From Pseudomonas fluvialis (GTDB taxonomy: Bacteria; Pseudomonadota; Gammaproteobacteria; Pseudomonadales; Pseudomonadaceae): a stretch of DNA of 64,000 nt. Where the stretch lies: the NCBI RefSeq assembly GCF_002234375.1, contig NZ_NMQV01000013.1, positions 1 to 64,000 on the forward strand, in the 5' to 3' direction. How positions within the stretch are numbered: the stretch's first letter is position 1; the number at the start of each line of letters is the position of its first letter. Positions 46,447 through 55,163 of this stretch are shown here, piece by piece. Under the pieces are notes generated by a model. That model had not been told where the DNA came from, did not search any database, and saw only the letters and a list, made by a program, of their open reading frames with translations. Position numbers and translations under genes: made by a program.

Positions 46447-48720
46447 TCAGATTCGACGTGCGTAGCGCTTGAGCATGCTCGGTACGTCGAGGATCAGGGC
46501 GATACGACCGTCGCCAGTAATGGTGGCGCCGGACATGCCAGGCGTGCCTTGCAGCATCTTGCCCAGTGGCTTGATCACGACTTCCTCCTGGCCAACCAAC
46601 TGGTCGACCACGAAGCCGATACGCTGGCTGCCTACGGTGAGGATCACCACATGACCTTCGCGCTGATCTTCCTGGAAAGCATGCGGCACCAGCCAACGCT
46701 TGAGGTAGAACAGGGGTAGCGCCTTGTCACGGACGATCACCACTTCCTGGCCATCCACCACGTTGGTACGCGACAGATCGAGATGGAAGATCTCGTTGAC
46801 ATTGACCAGCGGGAAGGCAAAAGCCTGATTTTCCAGCATGACCATGAGTGTCGGCATGATTGCCAGCGTCAAGGGCACCTTGATGACGATGCGCGAACCC
46901 TGGCCTTTTTGCGAGAACACGTTGACCGTGCCGTTGAGCTGGGAAATTTTGGTTTTCACCACATCCATGCCCACGCCACGCCCGGACACGTCGGAAATCT
47001 CCGTTTTGGTGGAGAAACCGGGAGCGAAGATCAGGTTATAGCACTCCAGATCACTCAGCCGATCCGCAGCATCCTTGTCCAGCAGGCCTTTCTCCACGGC
47101 CTTGGCACGCAGCACATCCGCATCCATCCCTTTGCCGTCGTCAGTGATCATCAGCAGAATGTGATCGCCTTCCTGCTCCGCGGACAACACCACTCGACCG
47201 GTACGAGGCTTGCCCGCCGCCTCGCGTTCCTCCGGTGTTTCCACACCGTGGTCAACAGCATTACGCACCAAGTGCACCAGTGGATCAGCCAAAGCCTCGA
47301 CCAGGTTCTTGTCGAGGTCGGTTTCTTCACCCACCAGCTCCAGATTGATTTCCTTCTTCAGGTTGCGCGCCAGATCACGCACCAGGCGAGGGAAACGCCC
47401 AAAGACTTTCTTGATGGGCTGCATGCGGGTCTTCATGACCGATGTCTGCAAGTCAGCCGTCACCACATCCAGATTGGACACGGCCTTGGCCATGGCCTCG
47501 TCTTCGCTGTTCAGGCCAAGACGCACCAGCCGGTTACGCACCAGAACCAGTTCACCCACCATGTTCATGATTTCATCCAGCCGTGCGGTATCGACCCGCA
47601 CGGTGGTCTCTGCTTCACTGGCCGGCTTGTCGGCAGCCGCCGGGGCAGCAGCCCGGGCAGCTGCGGGCGCGGCGGCAGCGGGTACCGGGGCAATCGCTGG
47701 CTTACTGGCAGCTGGCTTGGCAGGTTCTGGCTTGGTCGATGTTGTCGCCGGCTTTGCCGCGCTGACACTAGCTTGGGCATTGGCTGGCTCAGCGGCTTCG
47801 GCCGGCGGCACAAACTTGCCCTTGCCATGCAACTGATCTAGCAAGGCTTCGAATTCGTCATCGGTAATATTGTCGCCTGCCGGCACTGCAGGGCTGGATG
47901 CCGCTAGCGGAGCTGCCGGAGCAACGGAAGGGGCAGCAGGCGCTTCGTCAACGACAAACTTGCCCTTGCCGTGCAATTGATCAAGCAGTGCCTCGAACTC
48001 GTCATCGGTGATCTCGTCACCGCCTGCCACGGCAGCAGCGGGTGCTGGCGCAACAGGGGTAGCAGCGGCAACGGGTGCAGCAACAGGCGCCGAGCTATCG
48101 ACAGCGAACTGTCCCTTGCCATGCAACTGATCTAGCAGCGCCTCGAACTCGTCGTCGGTAATCTCGTCGCTACTCGCTGCTGCTACCTCGTTTGCTGGCG
48201 CCGGGGAGCTTGGAGCATCGGCCGCTTGCAGCAGTTGCTCGAACTCGTCATCGCTGACTACTTCTGCAACGTCTTCGACCGGAACCTCAGCCGGCTCGAC
48301 AGTGGCAGTCTCGCCCACATCCTCATCACCGCCGGGCTGCGCCAGGCGTGACAAGGCCGCCAAGAGGTCTGGATGCGCCGGGGTTGGCTCGCAGCGCTCA
48401 CGCACCTGGCTAAACATCTCATTGACCGTATCCAGCGCCTGCAGGACCACGTCCATCAGATCCGAGGTTACGCGGCGTTCACCCTTACGTAGGATGTCGA
48501 AGACGTTCTCGGCAATGTGGCAGCACTCGACCAGCGCATTGAGCTGGAGAAAGCCTGCGCCACCCTTGACCGTGTGGAAGCCGCGGAAAATGGCATTGAG
48601 CAGGTCCATGTCATCCGGACGGCTTTCCAGCTCGACCAGTTGCTCGGACAAGTGTTCGAGAATCTCGCCAGCCTCTACCAGAAAGTCCTGGAGGATTTCT
48701 TCATCGGCGTCGAAGCTCAT
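46447..48720 (-). CDS. cheA: Chemotaxis histidine kinase CheA with repeated acidic motif in linker
   Basis: 757-residue kinase. P1 Hpt domain has the phosphorylated His 49 (GFHTVKG), then P3 dimerisation from about 375, P4 ATPase (N-box VRNAVDHG, then DDGKGMD, GRGVGMD) and P5 CheW-like regulatory domain to the end. No clear P2 domain; the region about 130-375 is Ala/Pro-rich and holds three near-identical copies of TDDEFEALLDQLHGKG (from residues 188, 238 and 286) and a degenerate SDDEFEQLLQ (156). The Shine-Dalgarno is AGGGAG. Confidence 0.97.
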   Translation of the reverse strand: MSFDADEEILQDFLVEAGEILEHLSEQLVELESRPDDMDLLNAIFRGFHTVKGGAGFLQLNALVECCHIAENVFDILRKGERRVTSDLMDVVLQALDTVNEMFSQVRERCEPTPAHPDLLAALSRLAQPGGDEDVGETATVEPAEVPVEDVAEVVSDDEFEQLLQAADAPSSPAPANEVAAASSDEITDDEFEALLDQLHGKGQFAVDSSAPVAAPVAAATPVAPAPAAAVAGGDEITDDEFEALLDQLHGKGKFVVDEAPAAPSVAPAAPLAASSPAVPAGDNITDDEFEALLDQLHGKGKFVPPAEAAEPANAQASVSAAKPATTSTKPEPAKPAASKPAIAPVPAAAAPAAARAAAPAAADKPASEAETTVRVDTARLDEIMNMVGELVLVRNRLVRLGLNSEDEAMAKAVSNLDVVTADLQTSVMKTRMQPIKKVFGRFPRLVRDLARNLKKEINLELVGEETDLDKNLVEALADPLVHLVRNAVDHGVETPEEREAAGKPRTGRVVLSAEQEGDHILLMITDDGKGMDADVLRAKAVEKGLLDKDAADRLSDLECYNLIFAPGFSTKTEISDVSGRGVGMDVVKTKISQLNGTVNVFSQKGQGSRIVIKVPLTLAIMPTLMVMLENQAFAFPLVNVNEIFHLDLSRTNVVDGQEVVIVRDKALPLFYLKRWLVPHAFQEDQREGHVVILTVGSQRIGFVVDQLVGQEEVVIKPLGKMLQGTPGMSGATITGDGRIALILDVPSMLKRYARRI
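47800..48265. repeat. In-gene repeats coding for the CheA linker motif
   Basis: Within cheA, the DNA for the motif DEFEALLDQLHGKG is present three times (around 47820-47865, 47965-48010, 48110-48160), with a diverged fourth at about 48230-48260. Synonymous differences between copies show they are not very recent duplications and that the peptide is what is kept. Confidence 0.75.
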
Positions 48721-48731
48721 GCAGGTGCTCC

Positions 48732-49520
48732 CTAGAATCCCAGACTGGATAGCAGATCATCGACGTCGTCCTGACCGGACACCACGTCTTCACGCTTATC
48801 GGCATGGATCTGCGGACCTTCACCCCGGGAAGGCTCTTTTTGTTGTGCTTGTTCGCTGCGCAACTGCTCACGATCATGATGAATACCGGCAAAACGGTCG
48901 ACGTGACTGGCCATCAACACCAGTTTGAGCAAGCTGTTCTCCACGTCGGCCACCAGCGCGGTGACTTTCTTGATCACCTGACCGGTCAGGTCCTGATAGT
49001 CCTGAGCCAGCAGGATATCGTTCATCTTGGCACTGAGCTGGTCGGCATTGTGTTGACTCTGGCCAAGGAACTGTTCGACACGCCTGGCCAGATCACGAAA
49101 TTCTTCGGCCGACATTTCCCGGCGCATGAAGCGCCCCCAGTCATTGCGCAGGCCTTGCGCAGCCTGGCTCATTTCGCCAAGCAGGGGCGTGCTTTCTTCC
49201 ACCAGGTCCATGGTGCGATTGGCGGCCTTCTCGGTCATTTTCACCACATAACCCAAGCGGTCCGTCGCATCAGCAATCTGCGACACTTCCTGAGCATGTG
49301 GCGAGGCCGGATCGATCTGGAAATTGACGATGGCGTTGTGCAGCTCACGGGTGAGCTTGCCGACTTCCTGGTACAGGCCGCGATCACGGACCTGGTTCAA
49401 TTCATGGATAAGCTGGACCGCACCGCTGACATTGCCCATTTCCAGGGTCTCGATCAGCTCACGGGCATGTGTTTTCAGCGTCGACTCCAGGTCAAGCGCA
49501 TTTGCTTCGTTGTACGCCAT
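48732..49520 (-). CDS. cheZ: CheY-P phosphatase CheZ
   Basis: 262-residue protein with the long four-helix hairpin of CheZ and the catalytic region around QDYQDLTGQVIKKV (Gln near residue 170, as in E. coli Gln147). The extreme C-terminus QDDVDDLLSSLGF is the CheY-binding peptide. It speeds removal of phosphate from CheY. GAGGG is seven bases before the ATG. Confidence 0.96.
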   Translation of the reverse strand: MAYNEANALDLESTLKTHARELIETLEMGNVSGAVQLIHELNQVRDRGLYQEVGKLTRELHNAIVNFQIDPASPHAQEVSQIADATDRLGYVVKMTEKAANRTMDLVEESTPLLGEMSQAAQGLRNDWGRFMRREMSAEEFRDLARRVEQFLGQSQHNADQLSAKMNDILLAQDYQDLTGQVIKKVTALVADVENSLLKLVLMASHVDRFAGIHHDREQLRSEQAQQKEPSRGEGPQIHADKREDVVSGQDDVDDLLSSLGF

Positions 49521-49539
49521 AGTGCCCTCGCGGCAGACA

Positions 49540-49914
49540 TCAGCCGTTGACCCGCTCGAAAATCTTGTCGATTTTTTCTTTCAACACCTGGGCGGTGAAG
49601 GGCTTGACCACATAACCATTCACCCCGGCCTGCGCCGCTTCGATGATCTGGTCGCGTTTGGCCTCGGCAGTCACCATGAGCACCGGCAAATGCTTGAGCC
49701 GCTCATCAGCACGCACCGCACGCAACAGGTCGATACCGGTCATACCGGGCATGTTCCAGTCGGTGACCAGGAAGTCGAAGCTGCCACTCTGCAACATGGG
49801 CAACGCCGTCGTGCCGTCGTCGGCCTCGGACGTATTGGTAAAGCCCAGGTCACGCAAGAGGTTCTTGATGATCCGTCGCATCGTCGAAAAATCGTCAACG
49901 ATGAGGATTTTCAT
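49540..49914 (-). CDS. cheY: Chemotaxis response regulator CheY
   Basis: 124-residue single-domain receiver: acidic pair DD at 7-8, phosphoacceptor Asp 52 (VTDWNMPG), Thr in MVTAEA near 82, and Lys in VVKPFT near 104. It binds FliM to reverse rotation. The family start is MKILIVDDF at 49914, but an in-frame TTG at 49926 has a much better Shine-Dalgarno (GGAGG, five bases away), so four extra residues are possible. Confidence 0.96.
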   Translation of the reverse strand: MKILIVDDFSTMRRIIKNLLRDLGFTNTSEADDGTTALPMLQSGSFDFLVTDWNMPGMTGIDLLRAVRADERLKHLPVLMVTAEAKRDQIIEAAQAGVNGYVVKPFTAQVLKEKIDKIFERVNG

Positions 49915-49996
49915 ATTCTTGTCCAAGTCGACCTCCGTACAGTCTCAAACGCATTCCCCTGGAATACGCCCTCTCATTCGTAAAACCGGCGGCTGA

Positions 49997-50743
49997 TCAG
50001 CTCGCCCGCCACTCACTGAGCCTAGCGCGCAAACGTGCCGCGCATTGGCTATGTAGCTGACTGACGCGGGATTCGCTGACCCCCAGCACTTCGCCGATTT
50101 CCTTCAGGTTCAATTCTTCATCGTAATACAGGGCCAACACCAGGCGTTCACGCTCCGGCAGCGCACCGATGGCCTCACTCAACGCCTGCTGAAAACGCGC
50201 CTCTTCCAATTCCTGTCCCGGCCCGCCATGGCTACGCGCCATATCATCACGGCTGCCGCCCTGATCGCCGTCCTGCAGCAGGTCGTCGAAACTGAACAGG
50301 CGGCTGCCCAGCGTGTCGCTCAGAATGCCGTAGTAATCTTCAAGACTCAATTGGAGTTCGGCCGCAACCTCTTGATCTTTAGCGTCTCTTCCCGTTCTTG
50401 CCTCGATGGCACGAATTGCTTCGCTGACCATACGCGTATTACGGTGTACCGAGCGGGGCGCCCAGTCGCCCTTGCGCACCTCGTCGAGCATGGCGCCACG
50501 AATGCGGATGCCGGCATAAGTTTCAAAACTGGCACCCTTGCCGCCATCGTATTTTTTCGAGGCTTCCAGCAAGCCAATCATGCCGGCCTGCATGAGATCC
50601 TCAACCTGCACGCTGGCCGGCAGTCGGGCCAACAAGTGATAGGCAATGCGCTTGACCAACGGCGCATAGCGCTCGACCAACTGATGCTGTGAGTCCTGCG
50701 CCTGCGCCTTACTGTACATACGAAGTCCACTGGCTGCTGTCAT
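49997..50743 (-). CDS. fliA: RNA polymerase sigma factor FliA (sigma-28)
   Basis: 248-residue sigma-70-family factor for late flagellar genes. Region 2 has LVERYAPLVKRIAYHL and VEDLMQAGMIGLLEA; region 4 has ALYYDEELNLKEIGEVLGVSESRVSQLHSQ. It starts at the ATG overlapping the fleN stop (four bases). Normally held by FlgM, which is not in this window. Confidence 0.97.
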   Translation of the reverse strand: MTAASGLRMYSKAQAQDSQHQLVERYAPLVKRIAYHLLARLPASVQVEDLMQAGMIGLLEASKKYDGGKGASFETYAGIRIRGAMLDEVRKGDWAPRSVHRNTRMVSEAIRAIEARTGRDAKDQEVAAELQLSLEDYYGILSDTLGSRLFSFDDLLQDGDQGGSRDDMARSHGGPGQELEEARFQQALSEAIGALPERERLVLALYYDEELNLKEIGEVLGVSESRVSQLHSQCAARLRARLSEWRAS

Positions 50744-51576
50744 AGGGCCGTTCCCGCCGTCGAAGGCTGCACCAAACGCTCGACAAAAAACTCCAGATGG
50801 CCGCGCGGATTGGCCGGCAGCGGCCAACTGTCGACCTTCTGGGCAATTGCCTTGAACGCCAGGGAGCACTTCGAACGCGGGAAGGCTTCGTAGACTGCGC
50901 GCTGTTTCTGCACAGCCTTGCGGACCGACTCGTCGTAAGGCACGGCGCCCAAGTATTGCAGGGCCACATCGTCGAGAAAGCGATCGGTTACCTTGGTCAG
51001 TTTAGCAAACAGATTGCGGCCTTCCTGCGGGCTATGGGCCATGTTGGCCAGCACGCGGAAGCGGTTCATGCCGTAGTCGCGATTGAGCAACTTGATCAAC
51101 GCATAGGCGTCGGTGATCGAGGTAGGCTCATCGCAGACCACTACGATCACCTCTTGCGCCGCACGCACGAAGCTGACAACGCCGTCACCAATGCCGGCGG
51201 CGGTATCCACCACCAGTACATCGACGTTATCGCCAATCTCGCTGAAGGCCTGGATCAGGCCTGCATGCTGCATGGGCGATAGCTGCACCATGCTTTGCGT
51301 ACCAGAAGCTGCCGGCACGATACGAATGCCTCCCGGCCCCTGGATCAGCACATCCTTGAGATCGCACTCGCCATTGATCACGTCAGCCAGGGTCCGCTTG
51401 GGCGTCAGGCCGAGCAGTACATCCACATTGGCCAACCCCAGGTCGGCATCCAGCAGCATCACCCGCCGCCCCAGATCGGCCAGCGCCAGCGACAGATTGA
51501 CCGATACATTGGTCTTGCCGACGCCGCCCTTGCCACCGGTTACCGCGATTACCTGTACGGGATGCATACTGCCCAT
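50740..51576 (-). CDS. fleN: Flagellar number regulator FleN (FlhG)
   Basis: 278-residue MinD-like ATPase with the deviant Walker A GGKGGVGKTN near residue 14 and the DADLGLANVD switch near 47. In Pseudomonas it binds FleQ to limit flagella to one. The start MGSMHPVQVIAVTG is the family N-terminus. It is downstream of flhF, its partner in placement. Confidence 0.97.
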   Translation of the reverse strand: MGSMHPVQVIAVTGGKGGVGKTNVSVNLSLALADLGRRVMLLDADLGLANVDVLLGLTPKRTLADVINGECDLKDVLIQGPGGIRIVPAASGTQSMVQLSPMQHAGLIQAFSEIGDNVDVLVVDTAAGIGDGVVSFVRAAQEVIVVVCDEPTSITDAYALIKLLNRDYGMNRFRVLANMAHSPQEGRNLFAKLTKVTDRFLDDVALQYLGAVPYDESVRKAVQKQRAVYEAFPRSKCSLAFKAIAQKVDSWPLPANPRGHLEFFVERLVQPSTAGTAL

Positions 51577-51648
51577 TTCTCCACACACCTTGTAGGGCCA
51601 AAGGCCGCTGACTATTTCTTCTGTGGCCCTCAGAGGGCCGGCCGTCAA

Positions 51649-52932
51649 TTACCCGGCGCGCAGTGTTGACTGCTGGTACAAGCCGGCAAAAGCGCCTGCC
51701 ATCACGTCCTCGCTCGGTTCTTCCGGCAGCTGCAGGCTGACCGCACGACTAACCAGCTGATGACTCTTGGGCAGCTGCAAATCATCCGGAATCCGCGGAC
51801 CATCGGTGAGATAGGCTACCGGCAGTTGCTGGCCTATGGCCAGCTCCAGAACCTCTCCCAAGCAGGCAGCCTCATCGACCTTACTGATGATGCAACCCGC
51901 CAGACCACAACGTTTGTATCCATGGTAGGCGGCTTTGAGCACTTGGCCCTGGCTGGTAGCCGCCATAACCAGGAAATTTTTCACTTTCAACCCGCGATTG
52001 GCCAGCGCCTCCAGTTGCAGGCGCAACGCCGGGTCATTAGCCGGCAGGCCTGCCGTATCGATCAGCACCAGCTTCTTGCGCGCCAACGGCGCCAACACCT
52101 GGCTCAGCGACTGCCCAGGATCAACCTGTAATACCGGCACATTGAGAATACGCCCAAGGGTCTTGAGTTGCTCATGGGCACCGATGCGAAAGCTGTCCAT
52201 ACCCACCAATGCCAGCCCCTGTGGGCCATGCTTGAGCACATGACGCGCGGCCAGCTTGGCCAGGGTGGTGGTTTTGCCCATACCGGCAGGACCGACCAGA
52301 GCTACCAGACCGCCTTCTTCGATCACTTCCTGCTCGGGAATGCGAATGGCATGCGCCAGGTGCGCCAGCAAAAGACGCCAGGCCTGACGTGGGTCGTTGA
52401 TCCGCGCCACACGCTCCAGCATCTGACGGCTCAGCTCAGCAGACAGCCCCAGGCGTTGCAGGCGCCGCCATAGACTGGCCTGCTGAGGTTGGCGACTCTG
52501 CAGCTGTCCCCAGGCAATGGAACCTAACTGCACTTCAATCAGCTCACGCAAGCCGTGCAACTCGGCACGCATGGCATCCAGGGCCTGCTGGTCGGCCGGC
52601 GACGTGCTGGTACGCGACGCCATGGCTGCCGGCTTGCGTTCCGCAGCTGCGTTGGCGGCAGCAAATAGCTGGCCATTCTGGCTAGCTTCCAGAGTACGGT
52701 TATCCAGCTCGCTACGCGCCGCAGCAATTTTTGCCTGGGTAGCGCGCAGCTCCTGCTCCAGCTGTGGATTGGCCTGACCGGCCGGCGGCATCTGCACATC
52801 CAGCGCCGCAGTCAGCTCGACCCCACCGGCCACACGGCGGTTGCCAAGGATGCAGGCATCGGCACCCAGTTCATCGCGCACCAGCTTCATGGCCTGGCGC
52901 ATATCGGCGGCGAAGAAACGTTTGACCTGCAT
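51649..52932 (-). CDS. flhF: Flagellar biosynthesis GTPase FlhF
   Basis: 427-residue SRP-type GTPase that sets the polar site of the flagellum. It begins MQVKRFFAADMRQAMKLVRDELG (FlhF B domain); the G domain starts near residue 215 with the P-loop GPAGMGKTTTLAK, followed by IDTAGL and TSQGQV. It is 15 bases downstream of flhA. Confidence 0.96.
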   Translation of the reverse strand: MQVKRFFAADMRQAMKLVRDELGADACILGNRRVAGGVELTAALDVQMPPAGQANPQLEQELRATQAKIAAARSELDNRTLEASQNGQLFAAANAAAERKPAAMASRTSTSPADQQALDAMRAELHGLRELIEVQLGSIAWGQLQSRQPQQASLWRRLQRLGLSAELSRQMLERVARINDPRQAWRLLLAHLAHAIRIPEQEVIEEGGLVALVGPAGMGKTTTLAKLAARHVLKHGPQGLALVGMDSFRIGAHEQLKTLGRILNVPVLQVDPGQSLSQVLAPLARKKLVLIDTAGLPANDPALRLQLEALANRGLKVKNFLVMAATSQGQVLKAAYHGYKRCGLAGCIISKVDEAACLGEVLELAIGQQLPVAYLTDGPRIPDDLQLPKSHQLVSRAVSLQLPEEPSEDVMAGAFAGLYQQSTLRAG

Positions 52933-52947
52933 GAGCGGAGCCCTCGA

Positions 52948-55071
52948 TTAGTTCTGTCCCACCGTAGCTACGATGGTCACCTGCTTGTTGTCCGGGATTT
53001 CCTGGTAGGCCAGTACATGCATGTTCGGCACCGCCATGCGCGCAAAGCGCGAGAGCATCGCCCGAACCGGTCCTGCTACCAGAAGAATCGCCGGCTTGCC
53101 CAGGATTTCCTGGCGCTGCGCGGCTTCGATCAGCGAACGTTGCAGCTTCTCGGCCATACCCGGCTCAAGAAGGATGCCGTCTTCGCTGCCTTGTCCGGCC
53201 TTCTGCATACTGTTAAGCAACAACTGTTCCAACCTTGGCTCCAGGGTAATCACCGGCAGCTCCGGCTCAAGCCCCACAAGGCTTTGCACGATGGCACGGG
53301 CCAGGGCAACGCGCACCGCGCTGACGATCGCGGCGGGATCTTGACTCCTCGGCGCCACAGTGGCGATCGCCTCGGCGATGGTGCGGATATCACGCACCGG
53401 CACCTGCTCCTGCAGCAGCGCCTGCAACACTTTGAGCAACCCGGACAGGGAAATCAGCCCCGGCACCAGCTCTTCGGCAAGCTTCGGCGAGCTCTTGGCC
53501 AGCACCTGCAACAACTGTTGAACCTCTTCATGGCCCAATAGCTCATGGGCATGTTTGTTGAGCACCTGGTTGAGATGGGTTGCCACTACGGTGCTGGCAT
53601 CCACCACGGTGTAGCCCAGTGATTGAGCCTGATCACGCTGGCTGGCATCGATCCACACCGCCTCCAGACCAAACGCCGGATCCTTGGCGGCAATGCCGTT
53701 GAGACTGCCAAATACCTGGCCAGGATTGATTGCCAATTCGCGATCCGGATACACCTCGGCCTCAGCCACACTCACCCCCATCAGAGTCAGACGATAGGCA
53801 TTGGGCAAGAGATCGAGGTTATCCCGGATATGCACCGAGGGCATGAGAAAGCCCATGTCTTGCGACAGCTTCTTGCGTACGCCCTTGATGCGCGCCAGCA
53901 ACTGGCCGCCCTGGTTACGATCGACCAACGGAATGAGTCGATAACCCACTTCCAGGCCGACCATATCGACCGGCATCACATCGTCCCAGCCCAGCTCCTT
54001 GACTTCCGCCGGACGCTGCGCCACCGCCTGCTCCTGCTGCACGGCCAACGCCTTGCTTTCCGTCTCGCGCACCTGCTTCTGGCGATGCCAGATCCAGTAG
54101 GCACCACCGGCTGCCAGCAAACCCAGACCAATGAAGGACACGTGCGGCATGCCAGGCACCAGGCCCATGGCAATCAGAATGGCCGCAGACACCGCGAGTG
54201 CCTTCGGCGAGGCGAACATCTGCCGATTGACCTGTCCACCCATGTCTTCCGAGGTGGAAACACGTGTCACCATGATCGCCGCAGCGGTCGACAGCAGCAG
54301 CGAAGGGATCTGCGCCACCAGACCGTCACCGATGGTCAGCAAGGCATAGACCTTGCTGGCATCGACGAAACTCATCTGGTGCTGGGCCATACCGATGGCG
54401 ATACCACCGATCAGGTTGATGAACAGAATCAGCAAGCCTGCCACTGCATCACCGCGCACAAACTTGCTGGCACCATCCATCGAGCCATAGAAGTCAGCTT
54501 CCTGAGAAACTTCCGAGCGCCGCGTTTTGGCCTCTTGCTGATCGATCAGGCCGGCGTTGAGATCGGCATCGATCGCCATTTGCTTGCCGGGCATGGCGTC
54601 CAGGGTAAAACGCGCGGAAACCTCGGAAATACGCCCGGCGCCCTTGGTGACCACCACGAAGTTGATGATCATCAGGATGGCGAACACCACAGCACCCACT
54701 ACGTAGTTGCCGCCGATCACCACCTCACCAAAGGACTCGATCACCTTGCCGGCCGCATCGCCGCCTTCGTGGCCATTGAGCAGCACGACACGGGTAGAGG
54801 CTACGTTGAGGGCCAGGCGCAACAACGTGGCCACCAGCAGGATGGTCGGGAACACCGCGAAATCCAACGGGCGCATGGCATACACGCAGACCAGCAGGAC
54901 AACGATGGACAGGGCAATATTGAAGGTAAACAACACGTCCAGCAGGAAGGGTGGCATCGGCAAGGTCATCATGCCGAGAATAGCCAGCAGCAATAGCGGC
55001 ACACCGAGGTTGCCGCGACTGAGGTCTGCCATATTGCTGCGCAGATTGCCGATCAGTTGACTGCGATCCAC
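52948..55071 (-). CDS. flhA: Flagellar export gate protein FlhA
   Basis: Large export-gate component with eight N-terminal transmembrane helices (about 15-330) and a cytoplasmic ring domain. The conserved FHIPEP segment appears as RFTLDAMPGKQMAIDADLNAG near residue 145-165. No ATG lies at the family start; the GTG at 55071 gives 707 residues (MDRSQLIG), the usual length, with AAGG five bases upstream. GTG at 55077 and ATG at 55095 are alternatives. Confidence 0.95.
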   Translation of the reverse strand: MDRSQLIGNLRSNMADLSRGNLGVPLLLLAILGMMTLPMPPFLLDVLFTFNIALSIVVLLVCVYAMRPLDFAVFPTILLVATLLRLALNVASTRVVLLNGHEGGDAAGKVIESFGEVVIGGNYVVGAVVFAILMIINFVVVTKGAGRISEVSARFTLDAMPGKQMAIDADLNAGLIDQQEAKTRRSEVSQEADFYGSMDGASKFVRGDAVAGLLILFINLIGGIAIGMAQHQMSFVDASKVYALLTIGDGLVAQIPSLLLSTAAAIMVTRVSTSEDMGGQVNRQMFASPKALAVSAAILIAMGLVPGMPHVSFIGLGLLAAGGAYWIWHRQKQVRETESKALAVQQEQAVAQRPAEVKELGWDDVMPVDMVGLEVGYRLIPLVDRNQGGQLLARIKGVRKKLSQDMGFLMPSVHIRDNLDLLPNAYRLTLMGVSVAEAEVYPDRELAINPGQVFGSLNGIAAKDPAFGLEAVWIDASQRDQAQSLGYTVVDASTVVATHLNQVLNKHAHELLGHEEVQQLLQVLAKSSPKLAEELVPGLISLSGLLKVLQALLQEQVPVRDIRTIAEAIATVAPRSQDPAAIVSAVRVALARAIVQSLVGLEPELPVITLEPRLEQLLLNSMQKAGQGSEDGILLEPGMAEKLQRSLIEAAQRQEILGKPAILLVAGPVRAMLSRFARMAVPNMHVLAYQEIPDNKQVTIVATVGQN

Positions 55072-55134
55072 TGCCACCTTGTATCCCCTGCCCATTCAAA
55101 CTTTTGACGCCACCCGGCGCGTTACAGGGGATAT

Positions 55135-55150
55135 CGCAAGAAGCATTCCA
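55135..55150 (-). promoter_or_regulatory. Candidate RpoN (sigma-54) promoter of flhA
   Basis: On the minus strand the sequence reads TGGAAT-N5-TTGCG: GG and GC are separated by ten bases as required, and the TTGC half is perfect. It lies about 65 bases upstream of flhA, in the gap after flhB. flhA is RpoN/FleQ-dependent in P. aeruginosa, which fits, but the -24 half is not ideal. Confidence 0.5.
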
Positions 55151-55163
55151 ACTTTGCCAAAGA

